Shown here piece after piece: positions 50,690 through 63,647 of a DNA stretch of 64,000 nt. The notes below the pieces were generated by a model, which was not told the DNA's origin, made no database searches, and saw nothing but the letters and a program-made list of their open reading frames with translations. Both the position numbers and the translations under genes were made by a program. The DNA is taken from assembly GCF_001540865.1 (NCBI RefSeq), contig NC_033621.1, positions 1,893,439-1,957,438 on the forward strand, in the 5' to 3' direction. This stretch comes from Ananas comosus (taxonomy: Eukaryota; Streptophyta; Magnoliopsida; Poales; Bromeliaceae). Positions within the stretch are counted from its first letter, which is position 1; each line of letters begins with the position of its first letter.

Positions 50690-53600
50690 TTATATCTCTT
50701 CACTCCTCTTGATTAGTTCTTCAAACCAGATTTTCCAGTCTGAAACCTTCTCCTCTCCATTCACCACCTACAAACGCGACTAGTCATTAAGCCACTAATC
50801 GTAAAGGGGTTAAAGGAAGAATACTTTCGGTATTTCGCTAATGATTTCTTTCACAAACAAAATAAGAGTTTCAAAACTAGTCAACCATAGCAAAAGTAGG
50901 GCAGTTCATCCTGTTGCATCAATTGCATGAAATTAAAAATTATAGAAAGGAAAGAAAACCCAGATAAACATACAATGCCGAACAGTCCCTTTTTGTTTGT
51001 AAACAGTTTTCTCCGCGTGAATGAAATAGATTACTACTTTTCTAAATTGTAAAGCATGTACTCTATTTGCCCTAACCTCAAAGAACAGCCCCTTCGGCGG
51101 GACTGCCTCAAGTGCCTCCACACAGATAAGAGCAGCATCCTCTTTGCTGATTCTTCCTTTTGCTGCTACACCCTGACGTACATACAATTACAAACAAATG
51201 AGCTCCTAAAGTGAAAGCCTAAAACTATTATGCTCCCATCGGCTGAAATGATATTTTTATCGGATAGAGCTATAGAAATTTCCCTTATAAAATTACTACA
51301 CTAACAATCTAATGTATAGTTAATCGAAAGTTTCTCATACCTCTTGGAAGCTAAAACCTTGCTGGCCACCGGGAGTATTTTGAAGCGAACCTGTTCTTAT
51401 TATCGTATATGGTATGCCTGACGCAATCACCACTTCTTCGTCTCTCTCTGCCAACTTTCTCTGCTTGCTGTTCATAATAGCTTGGAGTCCACTGCTACCT
51501 CTATATACAGCCAACTGCAGCCTTATTAAAACTCACATCCACGGATGAATAAACCATCAGTAATAAGCTTTGTATTCGACATTGGATGATCATAAAGATG
51601 AAGATAGGTGAGAACCTGAGATAGAAGAACAATATGTTGCACGCCTGCCAAATCTGCTACTTGAGAGATGAAGCCATCCTATCAAAAATACCACAAAGTT
51701 GAGAAACTCATGAAGAGGGTAAAGAATGTGACGCCATGTACAAATCATCTATTAAAATTAAAAAAGATGAGCATAAAGTAGATACCAATATCATATGGGC
51801 TAAATTAACATACATGTGCAGCGCAAATTACTGCACGAACACCTCTTAGAGCCTTCATAAGGAAGGATTTATCATTCATATCTCCCACCATTGACTGCAA
51901 ACCAGAATAAAGAAGAAAGTTGGATGATGAAAAATTTTAGATCTATATTTGCAAATACATATACACCCTTGTGTATAGAAAATAAATAAATAAATATGTC
52001 TATATACTCTATAGATATAAATAGTCCTCTAAATCTAGAGAAAAGACTGTTTAGAACAGATTAGAGCTAAGACTACATGAAGAAAAACCAATTACTGTCA
52101 GTGGTGCTAACCTCAACATAAGTTCCAAAGGCATTGATGGCAGCTAGTTTATCCTTCACTATTGCTTTTATTCTAGCACGTTTAAGAATCAACAACAGTA
52201 TGACCATCTGAAATCATAGAACAATAGATCAAGGACTATCAATCAGCGAAAAAGAAACATGAAAACTTTTGTTTAAAGCAGAATATTACTACTAAATTAC
52301 CACTTAACCATAATTTGGGGATATGGCAAAAAAAATTATTATAATAGCACTAAAACAATTATCCATAATGGTCCATCGAGACAGACTTAAGCATGTATTT
52401 TTTTTAGAGCTTTGCAAGAATATGATAACACGAAAGGGTAAAGCCAAGCTTTCCTTTTATAAAAGCTCAATAAGCTGTAACTAAGAAGGAATCTTAAACT
52501 ATTGGTTGTTTAGTCAATACATAGAAATGAAAAAAAATCTAGCTTCTTGGCGAAAATTTCTCAAAATCTTACTCTTTCAGATTTATATCTGCTGAAATCT
52601 TACACTTTTTGTGAAGGTTTGGTCACAACGAGTATTATCAGTCCCAAAAGGCCATTCAGAGGTCTCAAAAAATAAAAAAGGATAAGCTAAAACTTACAAC
52701 ATAATTGGCCATCTGATATACTACGCACAGCATGCTTTTTCATAACAGACATGAATTCTCAATCTCAAGTTTAAATACCCACCTGCCCAATTTCGCTTTC
52801 ACCATCAGTTACTAATACAGCATCTCGCACTTCCTCAATTTCTGTGCTTCAAACCAAATTTATCCACGTCGAAAATTAATAATCACGACTTTGAAAACCA
52901 AGAAGGATGTGTGTGGTATTATTCTTTTCGGGCTCCAATTACCTGAAGACTCATCCTCTTGAGATTCAGGACCTCCGTCTTTTGGGAGTAAATCCGGTGC
53001 ACCATACCACCTCCTTAATTTAGGCCCACCTATACATGCAATTCCTCAATCTAGTATACATTTGCAAGCAGAGCATCACAATGCATGGAGATTGAGGGAA
53101 GCTATAATCATACAATGATATTACAGTAACGTAAATCTAATCAAATAATCTACTTTCAAATGGTTATATGTCCAAATTGTCAAAGAGACATTACTTATGA
53201 ATAATTTGCTTGTAAAAGGACGGCAAAAATCTTAAGGGCCCGTCTAAATGCCTGAACATTTCGTTCCGTATATCTCTTTTCTTTATCAAGGATAAAGTGT
53301 TAGTTCTATCAGATTAATCAGGTGTAATGCAGTATCTTAAAAAATTATAACACCTAGGACCATGTAATGCCCTAAAAACAAAATTATTAAAAAAAAAAGA
53401 AAGTAAACTTTAATTTGGCCCTCTGTGATATAGCGAATCTTCACTTTGCCACCCTATGGTTCAAAAAAGTTACACTTAACTAGTGATTTTATTTTGTTTC
53501 ACTATAAGGATCTATTACTAAACAGATTAAATAAGAAATTATTTTACTATCCTATCTAACAACGGATTTTTTTGGTGAAATAAAATTTTTTGAACCACGT

Positions 53601-54416
53601 CATGGCAAAACAAAAATAAACTAAACCACAGAAGGGTAACTTAAAGTTTACCCTAAAAAGAAAAATAAAAAACTTACACTATATAATTTAGGGCTTTTTT
53701 TTTTTTTCCATTTAGCCCCTCTCAAAAAACAAATACAAATTATCCTAACAAATTTATGTTTGCAGATTATCCTGCCGCGTGAGCGCCATATTTGCATTTT
53801 TAAGTTGAACACAGTGAATGAATTACCGTGGTTAAATACGGTGACCATGTTCATATTCACACTCTAAACACTCCGTTTTTTTTACTTAGGGACCAAAAAA
53901 AATACGAAAGGAAACACGATGATCCAATCATCGTGTTTAAATAGTGATTGAATCACCGTGTTCAACTTAAAAATACCACCTGAGCGCTCGTGTGGCAAGG
54001 AAAGGACCATTTTTGCAAATAAAAATTTGTTAGAGTAATTTATAAATTCTTTTTTTTTTTTAAGAAGAAGAAGAAGATAAATGCAAAAATGCTCTATAAT
54101 TTATTATTAAATAACTTATTCTGACATCGAGAACTGAACCTACAGGGGCTTAGGACGGGCTCTGATACTATATTAGACTAAAAGAAGCAAAGAACAAGCA
54201 TGGGTTATATGGATGACCTTCAATGTAGTCGAGGAGCTGGTCGGTGAAGCTGGTTTCCTTCTTGTTGGAGGATTGGCATGAGAGGAGATGAGGCCTCCTC
54301 CTCCTCCACCTCCTCCACCTCCTCTGGAGTGAGGAGCAGAGGCTGCGAGGTTGTGTTTGTGTGTGAGCTGAGGATGTTGGAGGAAGAGGTGGGGGTGAGA
54401 AGAGACCAAGAGACAT
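50690..54416 (-). CDS. Atypical SDR / NmrA-like NAD(P)-binding protein, plastid-type
   Basis: Rossmann-fold protein, likely in the chloroplast; reaction unknown. Exons (minus): 54416-54218, 53029-52943, 52841-52783, 52207-52112, 51894-51814, 51678-51616, 51514-51341, 51172-51077, 50767-50690, giving 310 aa. Residues 1-50 are S/P/T/Q-rich, then arginine-rich, like a transit peptide. The nucleotide-binding strand-turn reads VLVTDGESEIGQ instead of the usual TGATGxxG, so the glycine-rich loop is degenerate. Later family landmarks are AVICAAHDGF, GVQHIVLLSQLAVYRG, ERDEEVVIASGIPYTIIRTG, GGQQGFSFQEG, RISKEDAALICVEAL and FFEVVNGEEKVSDW. These resemble plant proteins of the HCF173/Tic62-like SDR group (At1g72640 type, from memory). 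Intron 1 holds two MITEs. Every junction is GT-AG and keeps frame. Confidence 0.85.
53403..53651. mobile_element. MITE in SDR intron 1
   Basis: 249 bp with inverted ends GTAAACTTTAA and TTAAAGTTTAC, then 'ccctctgtg' and 'cacagaaggg', and an inner pair 'ggttcaaaaaa' and 'ttttttgaacc'. Similar in plan to the 20676/36809 elements but a distinct sequence. Non-coding. Confidence 0.7.
53736..54042. mobile_element. Second MITE in SDR intron 1
   Basis: Arms of about 100 bp pair: 'aaattatcctaacaaattta' with 'aaatttgttagagtaattta', 'gcgtgagcgc' with 'gagcgctcgtg', and 'tttttaagttgaacacagtg' with 'caccgtgttcaacttaaaaa'. The centre has further small palindromes built on 'atcatcgtgtt'. Non-coding. Confidence 0.7.
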
Positions 54417-55671
54417 TGAAAAACAGAGAGAAAGAGAGAGAGAGAGATGGGGTGGAGATGGGAAAGAGGAGTGATGGAGGTTTGTTTGCTGAGGGAAGAA
54501 GATAAAGAAAAAGGAAAAACTTTGAGTGAATTGCGCTTTTAGTCCCTGAACTTTCAGTTTTGCTTCACTTTGGACCTCAAATTTTGTAAATTCGATATTT
54601 TGAAGATTCTAAACTTTTAATAACAATTCATTTTGGTTCCTATAAAATCAGAAAAAGGTCTAAAATGCACCGGCAATATTGCTGACGCGGCATTCCTAAT
54701 CAGTAATTAAAATTATTCTCCTTAGATTCATTCGTCCGATCATGATTAATCAAAAATATTTTTTTATTATTTTTTTTTCAATAAAATTTGTCTCATTACT
54801 GGTAATGTGATAGAAGTGTGACACTATAGATTTTCTATAAAATCAGCAGGCAATTGCCTACATAAGCTTCATGAGTTTCTCACTCTCATAGTTATGTCTC
54901 AAAAATTACTGTACTTAAATTTATCATTCTAATTTTTTTTTTTAAATAAAGCCTCAAAGTAGGAGTATATAGAAAATAAAGAAATTGAGAAACTTCATAG
55001 GAATATATTTGAAATAGAGGATAAATTTAAAACTCAGTAATTTTTTAAAAAATATAGGCAATTATCTCTAAAAACTATGAAGATAATCTAATATTTATAG
55101 TGTAACGCCCCCAATAATCTCACATCGAATAAGATGATTCTAATCAGTTTATATGAGACCTATATACTAGTAATAATAATCGGGCTTAAATATTTTAGGT
55201 TGGTGGTTTGAACCTAATGAGTCATATAGCTGTGTTACCGGTGTTTTGAAAACTGCATGAATCAATGCTTCCGGATTTAAAGGCCTTTTACTTGTGTAAT
55301 TCCTGTTTTCTCTTCTTTTCAGTACCATTTAAAAAAAAAAAAAAAAATCTTGTAACGATTCCATGAGCTTAATAAATAGCTTTTAAGCTTCATCAACCCC
55401 CCAATTTTTTTTTTAGTAAAAAAATCCATACTAAGATCAAATATATTTGAAGTAAGGGTTCAAAAAACCCGACCCGACTCGCCCAACCAGTATCGGATCC
55501 ATTTCGTTACAACCGATCCGACCCGAGTCGCTTGTCATCTTCTCTATTTAAAAGGGAAAACCCTAACCCTAACTTCCCCGCAGCGGAGGACGAAAGCCAG
55601 GGTTTTAGCGAGGGAGCGGCGACACATCTAATCAAACCCCTAACCCATCTCGATCTATCCCTCATCCGACC
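54417..55671. other. Divergent intergenic region SDR / SmG
   Basis: Shared upstream space of two genes that point away from each other. It has a (GA)n tract in the SDR leader (about 54421-54446), a half MITE with 'gaattgcgcttttagtccct' (about 54520-54700), AT-rich DNA, and LTR-like phrases ('aacgcccccaataatctcac') near 55100. The SmG core promoter follows, with TATTTAAA (55545-55552) and a telo-box (55557-55573). No gene seen. Confidence 0.55.
55545..55573 (+). promoter_or_regulatory. TATA box plus double telo-box of SmG
   Basis: TATTTAAA at 55545-55552 is followed by AAAACCCTAACCCTAAC at 55557-55573, about 100-125 bp before the SmG ATG. This pairing is usual for plant genes of the translation and splicing machinery. 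Confidence 0.55.
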
Positions 55672-57751
55672 ATGAGCCGATCGGGGCAACCCCCGGATCT
55701 CAAGAAGTAAATCTCTAATCTCCTTCTATTTCTCTTCATCATTCGTTGTAAATAATCTTCTTCTCTTTTTTTCTTTTTCTTTTTTTTTTTCCTCTTTAGC
55801 ATGTTTGATTTTGTATAGTAACCTTTTTTTATCCTTTTTTTGTTTAAATTTTGCGTTATTTTGGAACTGGATGATAGGTACATGGACAAGAAGTTGCAAA
55901 GTAAGTGATCTTCTCCAACACTCCCAATGCTCTTTTTTTTTTTTTTAAGTTCAAATTCATGATTACGTGCTTAGTACTTTTTAAAATTAAAGTCGAAAAA
56001 TGACTTTTATTTTTGTTGCTATATTAGGGTTCTTTTGGATTGTAAAAAGTTATGAATATTGGTATGAATATAGTTTAGGTTTAAAGTTAATCAATAAAAT
56101 GACGGGTTATTATTTTTTGTATTAAGAGGTGATGATGATAACTTGATGAGGTTCTTCATGATTTGGGAGGTTGTGATTGCTGTCGAAAAATCAAATGAGA
56201 CATTTATTTTTGGCTTCATTTTAGTAGCTCTTAGCCTCTGAGAAATCAAATGAGACATTTTATTTTTGGCTTCATTTTAGTAGCTCTTAGCCTCTAATTT
56301 GAGTGCCCTAAATGAGGAATTTCTTTATGAAAGCTGTGGAGTTTTCTCCAAATGATGCTTTGTTGTCATAGTTACTCTGATGGGGCAATGAGCCAGTGAC
56401 TTTTCATTTTTCTTCCAAGTGTTTTAGCTTTTCCGCGAACTCTAAAATTAATACACTTGGTATTTTTCTGAAAACCCATTTCCAGTGTCCTTTTTTTTTT
56501 TTAAGCGTTGTGTATAAGTTCTTCTCATCAAATCCACCTCTGACAATTGTTCCTGGATACAAAGCCTACTACAATCAAGGGTTTACATTTTTGCACTCTG
56601 TAAAGTTGCATTGTTGTCATGCTTTTCATATGGCAGTGTTATTGCTATTTGCTGTTATCAGTTTGGAACTTGGTAATGTATGCGCGCTAAGTGAGGAATA
56701 ACTTATGAAAGCTATGGGGTTTTGTCTCCAAATGAAGCTTTTGTCATAGTTACTCTGATAGGCAATTCCTTTCTCTTCATCTCTGCAGTGTTAGCACCTT
56801 ACCATCAATTTTCAGGGTTTCTTTCTATCTCTAGACTCAAACTAGGCAACGAGCCAAATGTAGACTTTCCCCATGCATTCACGCTGCATACTTCATCTCT
56901 GTTGTATCATCTGGAATTATATAAATATGCTGCTAATGCCCCTCTGCCATGAACTTTCAATTGTGTTTGATTTGTGCTTCAACTTGATTTCTACTGGAAT
57001 AGTCAAACACTTAATTTCAATTGAAGTATTTTCACTAACGTGGCTACATTAACCAATGTTTTGCAGTCAAGCTGAATGCAAACCGTGTTGTTGTTGGGAC
57101 TCTTCGTGGTTTTGACCAATTTATGAACTTGGTGATCGATAACACTGTGGAGGTCAACGGCAATGAGAAGAACGAAATTGGGATGGTGGTAGGTTTATTT
57201 ACAAGTTGACATGCTTCTTACTTCCAAATTCCATGTGTAATTGATTGGTATACGAAAGCCTTAATTTCTCCGTTGAACCTTTTCAAAGATTTGTTATTCC
57301 ATGCTTTCTTAGTATGATGTGCATTCACATAAACCAATGCTTTCTGGGAGGCAGATATAGGGCTTTACGGTCATGAGCTTTAGACCCTCGTTTTCTATGA
57401 GCAACAGCTGCTGTGTATTTTGTGAAAGACAAGTTTGTATCTTTTCTTGTGACGAGAAGGCGAAATGAGCTTCAGGATGTCCCAAGAGCTCAAATTTGAA
57501 GCTTTTGGTTTCTACTTTAGTAAAGAACCTGTGTGTGCTTCTTTCAGTAGTATGTTTGAGCAAAATTTGTTACTGCAGATACTTGAACTATGGCAGAGAG
57601 GCTCTAATCTGCTTAAAGCCAGCTTTAATTCTTTCTTTCTCTGAGTTGATACGATGTTCTTAACAATTTTTATTTTTATTTTTTACAGGTAATCAGGGGA
57701 AATAGTGTGGTCATGATTGAAGCTCTGGAGCCGGTTGCGCGAACGCAATAG
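55672..57751 (+). CDS. SmG: Small nuclear ribonucleoprotein G (SmG)
   Basis: Member of the seven-protein Sm ring that binds U1, U2, U4 and U5 snRNA in the spliceosome. Exons: 55672-55706, 55878-55900, 57067-57188, 57689-57751, giving 80 aa, the family's normal length. It starts MSRSGQPPDLKKYMDKKLQI. The Sm1 motif is NRVVVGTLRGFDQFMNLVID followed by NTVE; the Sm2 motif is IGMVVIRGNSVVMIEAL. Exon 2 is a micro-exon of 23 nt encoding YMDKKLQ. Intron 2 (1166 bp) carries a tandem duplication at 56188-56295 and a second, more distant one. The next gene downstream is also translation/RNA related (RPS3), with a Mutator-like element between them. Confidence 0.93.
56188..56295 (+). repeat. Tandem duplication in SmG intron 2
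   Basis: Two adjacent copies of about 52-53 bp ('aaatcaaatgagacattt', 'ggcttcattttagtagctct', 'tagcctct'), nearly identical. In addition, about 56310-56385 ('tatgaaagctgtggagtttt', 'atagttactctgatgg') recurs in diverged form at about 56690-56765. Local sequence in this intron has been copied more than once. Confidence 0.8.
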
Positions 57752-58622
57752 CTTCGTTTTCGATTTGATGTTGTGTTCAGAACTCAACTAATGTACAATG
57801 AAAACATATGCTGGTGCTGTTATGTAACTTGATGAATCGGTCAATTTGCTCTGCTCTGTTATTTGCAGTTCCATAAATATCTTGAAACTTTCTTAGTTGC
57901 TAATATATACCATACACTCTAAGAAGTATAGTTCTTATTTAATGCGGCTATTCATTTGCTTGGTGGAAAAAGTGATGAAGCGAAACTATGAAGTAAGATT
58001 TTGCTGTAAATTCAATTTGAGACTTGTTAGGATTTGTATTTTGGATTGAGATTTAGATCAAATCTAACAAAAGTATATTGCAAATCCAACCTACGCGAAG
58101 GCCCTGTTTGGTTCACAGATTTTTTAGAATACGTAGAGCTACATTATTCGTTAAACTTAAAAAGAGGGATTTCTCACTTCGCTAAAAAAAAGATTTCTAA
58201 AAGACGAAGTTTGGGGCCTTCGTTTGGTGTCATTTAAATTTTTTTATTTTCTAAAAAAAATTTTTATGTTAAAAAGTATTTAAGAAAATGGCGGCTTATT
58301 TATAATCTTACATTGAAAATATTTATTTGGTAACAAAAAAAATAAAAAATTGATGTATTAGTTGGTTGTTTCTAATTATTTTTTAACAAACAATGTTATC
58401 TATAAGTTTTTTTTGTCGATATATTATATTATATATTTAGAATTAATGTTTAAAAAAGCAAAATGATAGCAATGTCAAACGCCGCCTAAATTTTAAATTT
58501 TTATATTTTGTAAAATTATAAGATACTGCGAAAATTATAGATTTGTATCACACAAAATGTGACAAGTGACAAGTCCAACAAATCCAGTATGCTAAATTTC
58601 AATTTTATAATTTAAAAAATAT
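57752..58622. other. SmG 3' flank
   Basis: The SmG 3' UTR takes up roughly the first 150-200 bp. The remainder is AT-rich with poly-A/T runs and no gene. Bases 58614-58622 (AAAAAATAT) are the left target-site duplication of the Mutator-like element. Confidence 0.6.
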
Positions 58623-60543
58623 GGCCTTTTTGCATAAAAAATTCAGTTATTTTGGGCTTTTGCAAAACCGTGTCACCTTTTTCGTTTTTGCAGATTCGGT
58701 CCGCTTTTTCAGCAAACTGACCAAAATACCCTTATTACTTTTTCTCTTTCCTCTTTCTCTCTCCTCTTCGTTTCTGTCGTTCTTTTTTTTTTTTCTCGCC
58801 GAAAAAAAAAGATGGACCGTCGCCTCCCTCCTCACCATCCTTCTTCACCGTCGCCCCCCTCCTCACCCTCCTCTCCACCGTCCGCGACCCCCTCCTCCTC
58901 TCCTCCGCCGCCGCGGACCCCCAGCCCGATCCCGTCGCCGCGGTGGCAGCGGCCGCGGCGAACGGGGTCGGNGGGCTGGATGCGGAGAAGAAGACAACGG
59001 CGAAGAAGAAGAAGGGGAGGCCAAGCGGCAGGGCGCAGGAAGGGGAGGCGGAAGCGCAACCGGCGACGGGACCAGCGCCGCGCGTGTTCTTCTCCGTCGG
59101 CGCTGCCCCTCCTCCCACCGCCGCGCAGAAGCCGCCGACCAACGCCTCTGCTTCTCCCACGACGACGTCGAGACGCCGCGTCCGCCGCGGACCCCCAGCC
59201 CGATCCCGTCGCCGGAGCGGCAGCGGCCGCGGCGAACGGGGTCGGACTGTTTTTTATTTTAAACTGCACATCTTTAATAGATATTTATACTGTTTCTCCT
59301 CTTGTTGCAACAAGAGGAGAAACAGTGCAACAAGAGGAGAAACAGTATAAATATCTCTTAAATGGGTGCAGTTTAAAATAAATGGGTGCAGTTTTTTTTC
59401 TTGTTACACTATTTTTCCTCTTGTTACACTGCTTTTTATTTTAAACTACACATCTTTAACAGATATTTATACTGCTTCTCCTCTTGTTGCACTGTTTCTC
59501 CTCTTGTTGCACTGTTTCTCCTCTTTAAAGAGGAGAAACAGTGCAACAAGAGGAGAAACAGTGCAACAAGAGGAGAAGCAGTATAAATATCTCTTAAATG
59601 GGTGCAGTTTAAGATAAAAAATAGTGTAACAAGAGGAGAAATGATGCAACAAGAGGAGAAACGGTGCAACAAGAGGAGAAACAGTGCAACTTTCATTTAA
59701 AGAGTGTAATTTTTATCTTAGTGGGTGCAGTTTATATCTGAAAGAGTGCAATAAGAAGAGAAACAGTGTAAATATCTTTCAAAGAGTGTAATTTTTATTT
59801 AAAAAGTGTAATTTTTATTTTAAAGCTGCAGTTTACATCTTAAGTAGTGCAACTTGTAATTTTTTTGTAGTTAACGATACAATTTCATCTTCATCCTTTT
59901 TTTTATATAATTTTTTATCTTTATTTTTTTTCTGTTTTTTTTTTGTCACCCTCTCTGTCAATAGCCACGGTGTCGGTGACGACGCCGCTAAAGACCCCCC
60001 ACTCCGAGGCTGCAGCGCCGCAGTGATCTCCACGGTGTCGGCGTCGGTGTCGGCGAAGATGCATCGTCGTCGGAGGCAGCAGAGAAGGAGGGAGAAGGAG
60101 AGACGGGAAGGGCAGGGAAGAGCGAGAGAGGCGCCGTCGTCGGAAACTGTGGAGGAGAGTCAGAGAAGAAAAGAAAAGAAAAATGCAAAAAAAAAAAAAG
60201 TCACAGCCCGGCCTTAGGGGGATCGGAGGCGAGGAAGGTGGGGGCGCCGGCGGCGACACCGCTCTGTCTTCGCCGCTCTCTGGGAAGAGAGAAAAAAAAA
60301 AACGAGAGAAAAAAGAGAAAAGAAAAAGGTATAAGGGCACCTCCGCTCCGTCTTCGCCGCTCTCTGGGAAGAAAAAGAAAAAAGAACGAGAGAAAAAAAG
60401 AGGAGAGAGAAAGAGGAAAGAGAAAAAAGTATAAGGGTATTTTGGTCAGTTTGCTGAAAAAACGGACTGAATCTGCAAAAGCCAAAAAGATGGCCCGATT
60501 TTACAAAAGCCCAAAATAAGTGAATTTTTTATGCAAATTGGCC
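58623..60543. mobile_element. Non-autonomous Mutator-like element (Pack-MULE-like)
   Basis: 1.92 kb, bounded by a perfect 9-bp duplication, AAAAAATAT (58614-58622 and 60544-60552), the length expected for Mutator. Terminal inverted repeats of about 180 bp (58623-58800 and 60366-60543) start GGCC and share TTTGCATAAAAAATTCA, TTATTTTGGGCTTTTG, TTTTTGCAGATTC and TCAGCAAACTGACCAAAATA, at roughly 85-90% identity by eye. The interior has two GC-rich blocks (58810-59245 and 59960-60290), quite unlike the AT-rich flanks, and an AT-rich palindromic centre. One GC-rich segment is repeated (58910-58971 and 59183-59245), and the right TIR's inner end is partly duplicated (60270-60340). No transposase is seen. 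GC-rich cargo in a MULE suggests captured gene fragments, but I cannot name a source. An N sits at 58972. Confidence 0.85.
59247..59775. repeat. Palindromic arrays of an approximately 20-bp repeat
   Basis: Within the Mutator-like element, a unit like GTGCAACAAGAGGAGAAACA and its reverse complement recur more than ten times. One palindrome is centred on TTGCAA at 59307/59308, the other on TTTAAA at 59526/59527. The second has arms of about 90 bp that include 'gatatttatactg' and 'cagtataaatatctc' outside the repeats. Variant units ('gtgcagtttaaaataaa', 'agagtgtaatttttat') continue to about 59850. Frames through it are repetitive and not genes. Confidence 0.9.
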
Positions 60544-60881
60544 AAAAAATATTAATAACTTATCTCGGAAAAAAAAATTCCTATAAAAACTTAAAACCAC
60601 ACGGGCTTATGATGTTGCGCAACACCACCGCAAAGCGCCTTATCTGAGTCTTACCCTAAAATGAAATACTGAATCTCCGCCGTCCATGCCTTCAAACCCA
60701 AGAACCACCTTTCTCTACCGTCCGATCATCGCGACCCCTGGCCTTTAAAATCCCATCCCTCGAGCTAGGGTTTTTCATCCACCCGCCGCTCTCGCTCTCT
60801 CCCTCTCTCTCGCGCGCACTCACGCTCTCTCTCTCAGCCCTTCTCCCTCTCTCGATCTCCATCTCCTCCTCGATTCCAACC
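60544..60881 (+). promoter_or_regulatory. RPS3 promoter and leader, truncated upstream by a transposon
   Basis: Only about 330 bp separate the Mutator-like element from the RPS3 ATG. Within it are a telo-box in reverse orientation (CTAGGGTTT, 60765-60773), typical of ribosomal protein genes, a weak TATA-like CTTTAAAA (60743-60750) and a pyrimidine-rich leader (about 60785-60875) with CT and GCGC runs. Confidence 0.55.

Positions 60882-63647
<2,766 letters not shown>

Noticed and set aside
56396..56952. Two frames of 101 and 76 codons between SmG exons
   Set aside because: They lie in SmG intron 2, overlap a diverged duplication and have no recognisable domain.
58621..59381. Long open frames on both strands in the GC-rich block
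   Set aside because: They are arginine/proline/serine/alanine-rich in every frame, run across an N, have no domain and lie inside a transposon. Open frames of this length are expected by chance in such GC-rich DNA.
59366..59696. Repetitive frames (EEKQCNKRRN... type) over the palindromic arrays
   Set aside because: The same peptide repeats appear on both strands because the DNA is palindromic; they are a by-product of the repeat unit.
59247..59775. CRISPR-like regular repeats
   Set aside because: Repeats are in both orientations, abut without unique spacers and lie in a plant transposon; this is not a CRISPR array.
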